Assembly: GCA_963721725.1 (NCBI GenBank)
Contig: CAVRLX010000001.1
Span: forward strand, 22,935 to 86,934
Length of the DNA stretch: 64,000 nucleotides
Reading direction: 5' to 3'
Source: RI-153 sp963721725
GTDB lineage: Bacteria > Chloroflexota > Anaerolineae > Caldilineales > Caldilineaceae
Shown: in pieces, positions 34,932-43,618 of the stretch
Numbering within the stretch: position 1 is the stretch's first letter
Layout: each line of letters begins with the position of its first letter
Position numbers and translations under genes: made by a program
Notes under the pieces: model-generated
Told to the model about the DNA's origin: nothing
Database searches by the model: none
What the model saw: only the letters and a program-made list of their open reading frames with translations

Positions 34932-36869
34932 ATGTCAAACTTCGCTTTCTTTTTTTCTCGCATAGCAATGCATAGACGCACCGGCCAGGGTGGATTGCTG
35001 CTGCTATATGTGTTGCTGTTAGCGGCCTGTATGACTGTACCGCTTTCTACACCCGAGACGATCCCGGCACCTCTGGAGATGACGCCCACGGTCGCTTCTG
35101 TGGCGGAGACCGATACGCTGATCGCCACACTGGAAGAAGGATTGCCGTTGCGTTCAGAGACGGTTAACGAGGGCTTTGACGGTGTGCAAGTGATGGCGCT
35201 GCAATCGCCTGCTTCCATGCCGCCGTTGTGGATCGCCTATTCGTATGGTATCCGCTCGTTTGATCCCACGATCAACCATTTTGTGGCGCTCTATACCCCC
35301 GGCGTTGACACGTGGATGGAAGTGGCGCGCCTCGAACTTGAGTGCGCTGACTATGTGGATCAGAACAGCATTGAACAGGTGCAGATCAGCGCGGATTCTC
35401 TCTGGCTGACAGTAGAGGGCGGTGCAGGCGCGCACAGCGGCTGCTTTAGCCTTTTGCGTTGGGACGGGACAACCTTTGCCGAAGCGGTCACGAATTTTAA
35501 TTCCAGCCCTGGTGCAGGGAGTGTCGAGGATCTGGACGGCGACGGTCAGCCAGAGGTCGTTCTCAACTACACCGATCCCTACGTGTTTTGCTATGCCTGT
35601 GGCGTGCGTCTCTACATGGCCGAAATTTTGCGCTGGGACGGCGAAACACTGGTTTCCGTGGAATTGACGCCGCTGGCCGCGGGCAGCGCCGAGGCGCGCG
35701 CCGCCAATGATCGGGCGATTGCGTTGGCCCAGGCCAGTCTCTTCCCCGATGCGCTGGCTTTGATCAAAGACGCGCGCACCCTGGCCCCCGACGATGCCAG
35801 TGTCTATTGGAACGCAGTATGGATTCGCCTGCACGCCGAGAATCGGCTGGCCCATGTGGATGGCGGCTACCCGTTGCTCAGCAATCTCTTTTATGGGGAC
35901 TATGCCGCGGCGCTGGCGAGCCTGCGCGAGTTTGAACCGGCACAGATCTTCAGCCTGGAATCGCCGTTGATCGTGGAAACTCCGGCACAAGGCTGGGTAG
36001 ACGCGTTCAGCCAATATTTGGTTAGCTTTGCCAGTGATGCCATCGCCGTGCAGCCTGATCTGGCGGCGGCCCATTTCCTGCGGGGGTGGGGATATTTCCT
36101 GGCCGGTGCTGCGGATCTGGCGGTGGTGGATGTGCAAGCGGCAGCGGCGTTGGCCCCCGACGATGCTTTCTATGTGGCGGCTGCCGACTATCTGACTGGC
36201 GCAGCCATTGCGCCGCCCACGGAGATACCCACGGAGACGTCCGATGCCGCCATGCCTGTGCTAGAGCGCGTGCGGTTTGGCATAGGCGCGACGACTGAAT
36301 TGTTGGGGGCGATTCTGCGCCCTGGCAGCGAACGTCGCTATATGTTGGAAATTGCCGCCGGGCAATCGCTCTATATCACCGCTGCCGGTGATTTTGCGCC
36401 CACGCTCTTGGATGCCGAAGGGAACGAGGTGACCGCGGTGGTGGAAAACGACGCCTATCGCTTCGACCTGCCCGCCACCCAGAGCTACACGTTGGTTCTC
36501 ACCGGCGACGGCATGATCTACCCGCTGCTCTATATCCCCGCCCAAACCGAGACCGTCTTTGCACCTGACTCTGCCATCACCGAAGAAATCCGGTTTGGCG
36601 CAGGCGAAACCGGCGCTACCGTCGAGTTCACGCTCGCCGAGGGCACGCCTGTAGGCTATACACTGGGGATCGCAGCCGGGCAGCATCTCTTCGCCGAGGT
36701 GGAGGGCAACGCCAGCTTGTTTTTGCTTGATCCTGAGGGGCGCTTAGTCACCCCGATTTCGGGCTGGGCCTCAAATGCCGAATTTGTGATTCCTTATACA
36801 GGGGATTTCATGGTGGTGGTGCAAGGGAGTGGCCCTGCTATCCTGCGTGTACAGATTCCGCCACGCTAG
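34932..36869 (+). CDS. Secreted lipoprotein with VCBS/TPR-like and PPC-like segments
   Basis: 645 residues. Start 34932 has GGAAGGA upstream. Signal peptide ends in lipobox LLAAC at about residue 34. The central part contains an FG-GAP/VCBS-like motif (VEDLDGDGQPEVVLNY) and TPR-like helices (AIALAQASLFPDALALIKDA; FLRGWGYFLAGAADLAVVDV). The C-terminal ~200 residues hold two copies of a pre-peptidase-C-like beta domain (RPGSERRYMLEIAAGQSLYI and EGTPVGYTLGIAAGQHLFAE). Likely an envelope protein with binding modules; no catalytic motif seen. Not recognised beyond domain level. Confidence 0.75.
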   Translation: MSNFAFFFSRIAMHRRTGQGGLLLLYVLLLAACMTVPLSTPETIPAPLEMTPTVASVAETDTLIATLEEGLPLRSETVNEGFDGVQVMALQSPASMPPLWIAYSYGIRSFDPTINHFVALYTPGVDTWMEVARLELECADYVDQNSIEQVQISADSLWLTVEGGAGAHSGCFSLLRWDGTTFAEAVTNFNSSPGAGSVEDLDGDGQPEVVLNYTDPYVFCYACGVRLYMAEILRWDGETLVSVELTPLAAGSAEARAANDRAIALAQASLFPDALALIKDARTLAPDDASVYWNAVWIRLHAENRLAHVDGGYPLLSNLFYGDYAAALASLREFEPAQIFSLESPLIVETPAQGWVDAFSQYLVSFASDAIAVQPDLAAAHFLRGWGYFLAGAADLAVVDVQAAAALAPDDAFYVAAADYLTGAAIAPPTEIPTETSDAAMPVLERVRFGIGATTELLGAILRPGSERRYMLEIAAGQSLYITAAGDFAPTLLDAEGNEVTAVVENDAYRFDLPATQSYTLVLTGDGMIYPLLYIPAQTETVFAPDSAITEEIRFGAGETGATVEFTLAEGTPVGYTLGIAAGQHLFAEVEGNASLFLLDPEGRLVTPISGWASNAEFVIPYTGDFMVVVQGSGPAILRVQIPPR

Positions 36870-36885
36870 GCAAATTGTACGCCAA

Positions 36886-36935
36886 TCGTATCTAATCAGG
36901 TGTAGGCTGCGTCGCAGCCGTATAGTTACCAATCT
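36886..36935. repeat. Shortened family A palindrome, copy 6
   Basis: ATCTAATCAGG, TGTAGGCTGCGTCGCAGCC and GTATAGTTACC: outer flanks match family A (ATCTATCCAGG ... TATCGTTAC) but the long arms are replaced by the compact palindrome GGCTGCGTCGCAGCC (36905-36919). Lies just after the lipoprotein stop and about 300 bases from full-length copy 5. Confidence 0.6.
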
Positions 36936-36985
36936 ATTATCGAGGCCGATTTGAGAGACCGTAGGTCTGGTTGCATTTCGGTTTC

Positions 36986-37063
36986 AGCATAGCACAGTCA
37001 ATAGGCAGGAAATAGGCGGGAACAAATGTCCCCTTATCCCCTCCCTATTGACTGTGCTATGCT
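36986..37063. repeat. Perfect 20-bp inverted repeat, long hairpin
   Basis: AGCATAGCACAGTCAATAGG (36986-37005) is the exact reverse complement of CCTATTGACTGTGCTATGCT (37044-37063). The 38-base interior can pair further in part (GGAAATAGGCGGG with CCCCTTATCC). No flanking T-run. Non-coding; looks like a miniature transposable or REP-type element rather than a terminator. Confidence 0.8.
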
Positions 37064-37234
37064 GTAGCGTATTGTGATCTTGTGCACGAGCGCACTGATT
37101 GCCCCGCAGGATTCTCTAGTCTGGAATACAGCCTGAAATCCTTGTTGTCATTGTCCAAAAAATGCCTTGATTTAGTGCAGATTACTGATTTTTTGTCTGT
37201 GTAGTCCGAGCCGATAAAATAGAATGTACACTAT

Positions 37235-37325
37235 CGATTCAGATCCAGGGTGAGATGCACTCGCCACACAAGCATTTCACACTCACTCTATCTCTGGCGA
37301 GCGCGTCGCACCTGTTTAGTCATGA
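37235..37325. repeat. Dispersed palindromic element, family A, copy 5
   Basis: Arms GGTGAGATGCACTCGCCA (37249-37266) and TGGCGAGCGCGTCGCACC (37295-37312) with three mismatches; left flank CAGATCCAG as in copy 3. It ends about 80 bases before the protease gene. The 537-base gap before that gene is occupied mainly by this, the 36986 inverted repeat and the 36886 short copy. Confidence 0.85.
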
Positions 37326-37406
37326 TCTAATCGCTTAACGTTGCCACTCTTTTCACTCTCTCACGCCTGTGTCTAGTTCAGCCCCCGCTGAAGCTTAGGA
37401 GATCAA

Positions 37407-40377
37407 ATGAAGCGAATTGTCCTGCCCCTTGGACTTCTATTTCTTATGGTAGCCTTTTTCTCGGCCAGCCATCTACGTGCGCAAAGCGCGATCCACGGTT
37501 CTTCACCCTATGATGTTGCCTCTGTGGAGAAACGTCATGTGGCGAATGTGCCGACCCGCCCTGTGCCAGCGGCAACCTCTACGCCGCAATCGCATTCAAC
37601 ACCCCAAACGCGCATTGTGGGCGGCGAAGAAGCCACCCCTGGCGAATGGCCCTGGCAGGTTTATGTGCGCCCTGGTAATTTCTTGTGTGGTGGCTCGCTC
37701 ATCCACCCGGAATGGGTCGTGACAGCTGCTCACTGTGTCTTTAATACAAACGGACAGGTTTTTACTCCGGGCCAAGTAACCGTTACGCTGGGTGACCACA
37801 ATCGGTTTGTCACCGAAGGAAATGAACAAGTAAGAAGCATTGTTCAAGTCATCCCCCATCCAGATTATATTCCCTGCAATGGATGTAATGACAACGATAT
37901 TGCGCTGCTCAAACTGGCCTCACCCGCCACGTTGACCACCTTCGTCAGTCTTGTGCAGCCCCTGGTTAGCCCTGGCAATGATGCCTTGGCCGTACCCGGC
38001 ACGTTGGCCTGGGTCACCGGTTGGGGGACGACGTGCTTCCAAAACTGTAATACCTCGCAGGTCTTACGCGAGGTCTCTGTGCCGATTGTCAGCAATGCTT
38101 CGTGCAGCCAATCCTATGGGGGCATTACCGACAACATGATCTGCGCGGGCTACGCTCAGGGCGGCAAAGATTCCTGCCAGGGTGACAGCGGTGGCCCATT
38201 GGTTGTACCGGCAGGCAATAGCTGGCGGCTCGTTGGCGTGGTAAGCTTTGGCGATGGCTGTGCATTGCCGAATAAACCGGGCGTCTATGCGCGCGTCTCC
38301 CGCTTTGTCGCCTGGATCGAACAATACACGGGGCCATTCACCGCTGAAACACCAACCCATACCCCTACGGCAACGGCAACCTCCACAGCAACGCCATCGC
38401 CCACCGTCACCCCCACCCATTCACCCACGCCGATTACGAGTTGCCGGGGTGCGTAACGGCGATTTTGAAGCGGGCGCCAACGGAGAATGGAAAGAAGCAT
38501 CCACCACTTTTAGTGGGTCTACGCCTGTACTCATTATTTCACAAAGCCAGATCCAACTCCCCGCGGGGATCTCGCCACACAGCGGAACCCATCTGGTCTG
38601 GTTTGGTGGGGTTGACAACGAAAAGGCCAGCCTCCGCCAATCTATCCTTGTGCCTGCCCAGAATTCAACCCTCAGCTACTATTTTCAGATCCGGTCTGCT
38701 GATAGCTGCGGCAAGGATTGGCTCTACATTCGGATTAACAATGCCACAGTGAAGAGTGTCAACCTCTGTAAAGATGACGGAACGACCCAATGGGTACGCG
38801 ACGAACTTCTCTTAACCGGCTATGCCAATCAACAAGTTACGCTTAGTTTTGAATTTGAAACAGATAGTAACGAGGTAAGTAATTTCTTTTTGGATGATGT
38901 TGTCTTGCAGGCTGTGATCCTCACGGCTACACCTACGGCCACGCCCACCCAAACGGTTACGCCCGAAGCGTTGAAGTTGACAGCCAACAGCGGCGTTGAC
39001 AACGTGGCTTTGGCTTGGAATCCCTTGAGCAACGTCATGCTGGATCACTATTCCATGCAGCGCGAAATGGGCGAGTTTGGCGAGATTGCAACAACCGAGG
39101 CGCTTTTCTATGTGGACAGCGAGAACACATTGGTTGATGGCAATCAATATTGTTATCAAGTGCAGGCCCACACCGCCGATGAGAAGGTGCTGGCAACCTC
39201 CAATACGGCTTGCGCTGTCAAAGGGGCAGTAGCCCTGTGGGCCCCCGTCGTCTTGGAACACACAGGGGCAGACATAAGCCTGCCCATTAATATTCGCAAT
39301 GCTAATGGATCGGCGCTGGACAGCGCTCACCTCTGGATGGAGTTTAATCACACCGTCATTACACCCACCCACATTGGCCCTAGCCCACTTACGGTCAACT
39401 ATAAGTGGACCTACGCCGTCTCTACGGTTGACAAGAACACCAGCCGCCTTCAGATCGACGCCACACCGTTGACCACCGAAACCGTGGATTTCCTCCACGG
39501 CGCAGGTTCGCTGCTCAACCTGACCTTTGACGTGCGGGGTGCAGCCAATACAGTGAGTCCGCTGGACTTGAAAGAAAGTGTAAGTGATCCAGATACCCGT
39601 GTCACCTCTACGCTGATCAGTGTTGGCAGCAATTCCCCGATTACCGTACCGCTGCGCCTGGAGGATGGTAGCCTGCAAGCCATTGCACCTACGGCCGGTT
39701 ACGGCGTGGGCGACACCAACGGCGATGGCACAGTCTCCAGCGCCGATACGCAGACACTTTTAGAGGAGATCACCCCTGGTCATCCCAACTCGGCTACTAT
39801 GCTTGCTGCCGGCGATCTAAACGGAACTGGTGTGCTGGATGCCGGGGACGCCGCCATCATCGCTGATTGGGTCAAGAACGACAAACGGTTGGCCCAGGCC
39901 AACATCGAGATTCGCCAGAGCAACGCCCAGACAACCTCTTTGTCGTTGACCAGTGCTACCGGGCAAATTGGCAGCACTGTGGACGTCATGGTGCAGGCTA
40001 CCGATCTCCAACGTTTCGCCGCGGGTGAGCTGGTCATTGCCTATGACCCCAAGATTGTGGATGGGGTTGTTGCTGTGGAGCGGGCTGGCCTGCTTGCCAA
40101 TGGCTTTACCCATCATTACACGGACAGTGGCCGTGGACGGCTTGCCATTGCCATCGCTGGCGATCACGAGATCAACGGCAACGGCGCCCTGTTGCTGATT
40201 CGCTTCCGCCTGCGGCCTCAATCGGGGCAGGGAGCACTCCGCTTGATGGGAAGCCAGATCTATAGTCTGGACGGTCTCAACTTTGAACGCTCTTTGGGTG
40301 GAAACACCATTCTCAACAATGACGCCACGGCCACAGCTACGGGTCACATGATCTTTCTGCCCACCCTTATCCGTTAA
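37407..40377 (+). CDS. Secreted trypsin-like serine protease with dockerin- and cohesin-like modules (one frameshift)
   Basis: About 990 residues. Signal peptide (MKRIVLPLGLLFLMVAFFSA), pro-region, then an S1 chymotrypsin-fold protease: activation site R69-IVGG, H109 in VVTAAHC, D164 in DNDIALLKL, S261 in DSCQGDSGGPLV. A Thr/Pro linker follows, where one base slips near 38448 (the next frame continues GVRNGDFEAGANGEW). Then a carbohydrate-binding/MAM-like domain, an FnIII-like domain, a dockerin-like pair of Ca loops (GVGDTNGDGTVSSADTQTLL; GDLNGTGVLDAGDAAIIADW), a cohesin-like domain (GSTVDVMVQATDLQRFAAGE) and the tail HMIFLPTLIR. GGAG precedes the ATG. Probably extracellular and cell-associated; the S1 disulfide cysteines are present. 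Confidence 0.88.
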
Positions 40378-40399
40378 ACAAGCGTGCAGAAATTTTGCC

Positions 40400-40436
40400 A
40401 ACGGGGGCGGATCATCCATGATCCGTCCCCGTTGTT
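40400..40436 (+). terminator. Rho-independent terminator of the protease gene
   Basis: AACGGGGGCGGATCA, TCCA and TGATCCGTCCCCGTT form a near-perfect stem followed by GTTTTGTC. It stands 22 bases after the protease stop. Confidence 0.82.
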
Positions 40437-40565
40437 TTGTCTATGTGTTGTTGGATTGGACCTGATTTGCCCCCCGTTTATAAAACCGTTTATAAATAGG
40501 ACAGAATAAGCCTGCTTCATTTCCCTATCCGATTCATCATCAAAATTTTGTGAGTATATGCCTCT

Positions 40566-41468
40566 ATGATTCAAGTGCAAACCCCTCGTTTATATCTCTT
40601 GCCGCTCACAGTTGATCAGATGCAACTTATGATGGATGACTATCAAATGCTCGAACAGCGTTTGGGGCTGTCGCGCACAGAACAGCGGCTGGCTCGGCGT
40701 CTCTATCCCGTGCTCACCCACAACATTAGCTTCATTCGCAATGACCCTGAAAACGAAATCTGGTATACCTATTGGCTGCTCATAGACAAAACAGACGCGC
40801 GCATTATCGGCGGGTTGGGCTTCAAAGGGCCTGGGGATGAGCGTGGCATGGTGGAGATCGGCTATGGCGTCAACGACAGTGATCGCAACCGTGGCTACAT
40901 GACCGAGGCTGTGGCGGCGATGGTGGGCTGGGCCACGGCCCAATCGGGGATACGCAGCGTGCGTGCCGAGACGGCCAACACCAATCTCGCCTCGATCCGC
41001 GTTGTGCAAAAAGTGGGGTTTGTGCCCTATCGGGCCACCGACCGCTTTCTCTATTGGCGCATGGATCGCGCCCGTTGGGAAGAACTCTATGCCTTTCCGG
41101 CAGAAAGCGAATCGGGGCAATTTGCGCTTTTTGATCTGCGCGTGATCGTGGAGCGGATCGATGGCAATTGTACATGTGCCATGCGCGAGGGCGACGCCTT
41201 CTTTGTGCAGCGCAGCAGCAGCCTCAGCCTGCCCCCTGGAGGCCATTTCTGCATCTGGGCATTAAATTCTGTGCTTCCCTTGCTTTCGGCCAAACAGCGG
41301 CGTAATCATCCCGCCGATTGGATCGAAACCGACAGCCGCGTCAGTTGCCCCGATCCTGCCTGTGGGCTGATCATGCGCATTGACCGCACTGTTGCCACTT
41401 TTCTCCACCATGACGAGGTTAGCCCCATCCCCTGGGATCACGTTGACAAGAGTAATACGCAACGTTGA
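40566..41468 (+). CDS. GNAT acetyltransferase fused to a TIGR04076-like domain
   Basis: 300 residues. The N-terminal ~180 are a GNAT/RimJ-type acetyltransferase: TPRLYLLPLTVDQMQLMM, IGGLGFKGPGDERGMVEIGY, the acetyl-CoA loop DRNRGYMTEAVAAMV, and TANTNLASIRVVQKVGFVPY. The C-terminal ~110 match the small TIGR04076 family: LRVIVERIDGNCTCAMREGD, PPGGHFCIWALNSVLPLL and VSCPDPACGLIMRIDR, with conserved Cys residues in NCTC and CPDPAC. This combination is not one I know. ATG at 40566; no strong ribosome binding site. Acceptor substrate unknown. Confidence 0.82.
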   Translation: MIQVQTPRLYLLPLTVDQMQLMMDDYQMLEQRLGLSRTEQRLARRLYPVLTHNISFIRNDPENEIWYTYWLLIDKTDARIIGGLGFKGPGDERGMVEIGYGVNDSDRNRGYMTEAVAAMVGWATAQSGIRSVRAETANTNLASIRVVQKVGFVPYRATDRFLYWRMDRARWEELYAFPAESESGQFALFDLRVIVERIDGNCTCAMREGDAFFVQRSSSLSLPPGGHFCIWALNSVLPLLSAKQRRNHPADWIETDSRVSCPDPACGLIMRIDRTVATFLHHDEVSPIPWDHVDKSNTQR

Positions 41469-41786
41469 TAGAAATCGGTAGGGTAACTACTGCATGATCA
41501 GAGAGGCTCTGAATAGTCCAACTCGGCATAATTAATCCAGATTTGATATGACTGATGCGTATTGTCGAGCAAAGGCTCGCAGACGATAGCCCAGAAACCA
41601 TTCTACCCCAGCCGTACATTTGCGTGTATATGTCCAGTTACTATTGAAAAATACGCTATTTTGCGCAGAAAATATTCAGTAGATGGCTACTATACAATGC
41701 CATTTTTTGGTGTATACTATAGGCGTAAGGTACTATCCCTTGAAAATCACAACAATGCCACCCTCGGTGGGAATGGAAGTGGACAG
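41469..41786. other. Intergenic region, nothing recognised
   Basis: 318 bases between the GNAT fusion and the small secreted protein, both on the plus strand. Contains AT-rich promoter-like patches (TACTATACAATG near 41689 and GTATACTATAGG near 41714), the latter a plausible -10 for the downstream gene. No repeat element found. Confidence 0.4.
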
Positions 41787-42233
41787 ATGAAAGCACAGAT
41801 TCGGTCTTTCATAGCCATCTTTGGGGCGATGGCAGTCGCCTTCTCGCTCTATCAATCTAGCGCACTGGCGCAACCGATTGATAGCACAGTCATTGATGAG
41901 ACAGCCAGCACCGTGGTTCATGCCGGCGAAATCTTTTGGGATATCAACCTCAATGGCATTCACGAATTGAATGAACCGGGTGTGGGCAGCATCACAGTCG
42001 TGGCCGAAAATATGGACGGCGAAATTGTCGGCACAACCCAAAGCGAAGCTGACGGTATGTACCTTTTCACCGATCTACCCATGACCGATCTTCAGATCCG
42101 GGTAATGGCTCCGTCAACCTTTAAGGTGACGACCAATGGAATTTATCGCATCTCAACGGAGAATGCCCAGGGGACAGTCGTACCCTCCACGGGCCTCTCG
42201 ATGATGGTCTATTTGCCCATAATGAGCCGTTAA
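41787..42233 (+). CDS. Small secreted SdrD/Cna-B-like protein with LP tail
   Basis: 148 residues: signal peptide (MKAQIRSFIAIFGAMAVAFS ... ALA), then one SdrD B-like (prealbumin-fold) repeat, GEIFWDINLNGIHELNEPGV and GSITVVAENMDGEIVGTTQS with EADGMYLFTDLP, and a C-terminus SMMVYLPIMSR. Calcium-binding DINLNG resembles SdrD B repeats. The ending resembles that of the upstream protease (MIFLPTLIR). The frame is open for 225 bases upstream of this ATG but the signal peptide fixes the start. Probably cell-surface; no enzymatic motif. Confidence 0.75.
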   Translation: MKAQIRSFIAIFGAMAVAFSLYQSSALAQPIDSTVIDETASTVVHAGEIFWDINLNGIHELNEPGVGSITVVAENMDGEIVGTTQSEADGMYLFTDLPMTDLQIRVMAPSTFKVTTNGIYRISTENAQGTVVPSTGLSMMVYLPIMSR

Positions 42234-42242
42234 TCCCCTGGC

Positions 42243-43052
42243 TCAAGTTGTGACCAAAAAAGTTAGTTCGCCTGGAATTTCAAGCTCTTGAATCAGCCAC
42301 GGTTTATCCCCTACCAGTGACTGAAACCGTGCCCGATAGCTCTCCCCCATGCCTTTGGAACGCCCCCCCAACGACCGTATTGGAAAGCTTACAACGAGAT
42401 AGCGTGCATGAAGGCACTCTAATAATCGCGCACTGGCGTGTGTGTCTATCTGCTCTAGACAGGGTAGTGTTTTAAGCACAAGCGCCAGATCGACGCGCTC
42501 GGTGGGCGGAGACTGCACAACATCGCGCACGGCCGCATGGCCGGCGATCCCCGCAACCTGAAAGTAGCCGTTGAGGAAATCAATCTGATCCCGATAAATG
42601 TCATACGCGGTGTATTGGGCGGTGGCGGGCAACGACATCCAAGCGTGGGCCAGCGGGTTCAATCCACAGGCAACGTCGATCACCGACTGGATGGGGGGCA
42701 GATGGCGGAAGATTTCGGCGTAAAAGTCGGCCAGGAAAGGTAGCCGCTCCTGGGTAGAGGCATGGTGGGCGAGGATACTCTGGAGAACGGCGCGGCGCAG
42801 GTCGAGATCAGGCTGGGCATAGGCGTCGGACAAGCGCGTCAGCCAGTCGGAATAGTCCATGGTGGTACTTTGATAGGCGGCTGCGCTCTGATGAAGCTGA
42901 TTTTTGGTGGCTTTGATCGCCTCTTTGCGCGAACGCCGTTTGGCAAGTTCGGCCCGCGCTACCGCTTCTACCAAGTGGGGATCGATCATGCGGTACTTTT
43001 TGCTGGCGAGCACCGCCTCGATCACTGCCGCAAGTTCAGACGGTTGTGCCAT
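42243..43052 (-). CDS. 16S rRNA (guanine-1405 N7) methyltransferase family protein (FmrO/Rmt-like)
   Basis: 269 residues, the family length. Features of aminoglycoside-resistance 16S rRNA methyltransferases: an N-terminal helical domain (LAAVIEAVLASKKYRMIDPH), the SAM-binding motif SVIDVACGLNPLAHAWMSLP, LALVLKTLPCLEQ, and the diagnostic C-terminal LVVSFPIRSLGGRSKGMGES followed by YRARFQSLVGDKPW. Known members methylate G1405 and protect against gentamicin/kanamycin-type drugs. Genome context is housekeeping (smpB upstream, 100 bases), not an integron or transposon, so it appears intrinsic. Convergent with the secreted-protein gene, 9-base gap. Confidence 0.88.
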   Translation of the reverse strand: MAQPSELAAVIEAVLASKKYRMIDPHLVEAVARAELAKRRSRKEAIKATKNQLHQSAAAYQSTTMDYSDWLTRLSDAYAQPDLDLRRAVLQSILAHHASTQERLPFLADFYAEIFRHLPPIQSVIDVACGLNPLAHAWMSLPATAQYTAYDIYRDQIDFLNGYFQVAGIAGHAAVRDVVQSPPTERVDLALVLKTLPCLEQIDTHASARLLECLHARYLVVSFPIRSLGGRSKGMGESYRARFQSLVGDKPWLIQELEIPGELTFLVTT

Positions 43053-43075
43053 GAGGGATTAGCCCAGCATTGGTT

Positions 43076-43104
43076 CGCTATCCAATATCAGCCATTGGAT
43101 AGCG
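43076..43104. repeat. Short palindrome of the TATTGG type (family C, copy 2)
   Basis: CGCTATCCAAT (43076-43086) and ATTGGATAGCG (43094-43104) are perfect 11-bp arms around ATCAGCC. Located between smpB and the methyltransferase gene. The CTATCCAATAT core recurs in the palindrome at 3041-3108. Confidence 0.6.
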
Positions 43105-43154
43105 GGTAGTGGGGATGAAGCGCTTCTCAACACAACCACGTTAGTCGGCCCGCT

Positions 43155-43616
43155 TCAGCGCGCGCTAATGTCGCGTTTGGCGTCCCGGTCGCGGATCGAA
43201 TCGCGCTTGTCAAACGTATGCTTTCCACGCACCAGCGCAATCTCCACTTTGGCCCGCCCCTCGGCGTTGATGTACATGCTCAGCGGCACAATTGTCCAGT
43301 TTTTCTGGGTCACTTTGACATACATGTCATGGATCTGCCGTTTGTGCAAAAGTAACTTGCGCTGGCGTGTCTCGTTGTGGTTGGCTCGGTTGCCGTGTTC
43401 ATAATGCGAAATGTGTACATTCACCAGCCACGCTTCCCCAGCGCGGATCAGCACAAAGCCATCGCGCAGGTTAACCTGGCGCTGGCGCACGGATTTGATT
43501 TCGGTTCCCGTGAGCACAATGCCTGCTTCAAAGGTCTCCTCCACAAAATAATCGTGGCGTGCCTTGCGATTGGTGGCAACGGTGTGCGGACCTTTTTCCA
43601 TCTCGTTTACAGCCAT
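43155..43616 (-). CDS. smpB: SsrA-binding protein SmpB
   Basis: tmRNA-binding protein of trans-translation, 153 residues, full length. Clear signatures: NRKARHDYFVEETFEAGIVL then TGTEIKSVRQRQVNLRDGFV, HISHYEHGN, R(R/K)LLLHKRQI, TIVPLSMYINAEGRAKVEIA and the basic C-terminus GKHTFDKRDSIRDRDAKRDI. No ssrA gene was seen in the window. The start lies 2 bases after the upstream S41 peptidase stop, so it is co-transcribed with the two proteases. Confidence 0.98.
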   Translation of the reverse strand: MAVNEMEKGPHTVATNRKARHDYFVEETFEAGIVLTGTEIKSVRQRQVNLRDGFVLIRAGEAWLVNVHISHYEHGNRANHNETRQRKLLLHKRQIHDMYVKVTQKNWTIVPLSMYINAEGRAKVEIALVRGKHTFDKRDSIRDRDAKRDISAR

Positions 43617-43618
43617 TG

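Noticed and set aside
38340..38440. Tandem CACCC/ACGCC repeats suggestive of a CRISPR or minisatellite
   Set aside because: They encode a Thr/Pro linker in the protease; spacing and content fit codon repetition only.
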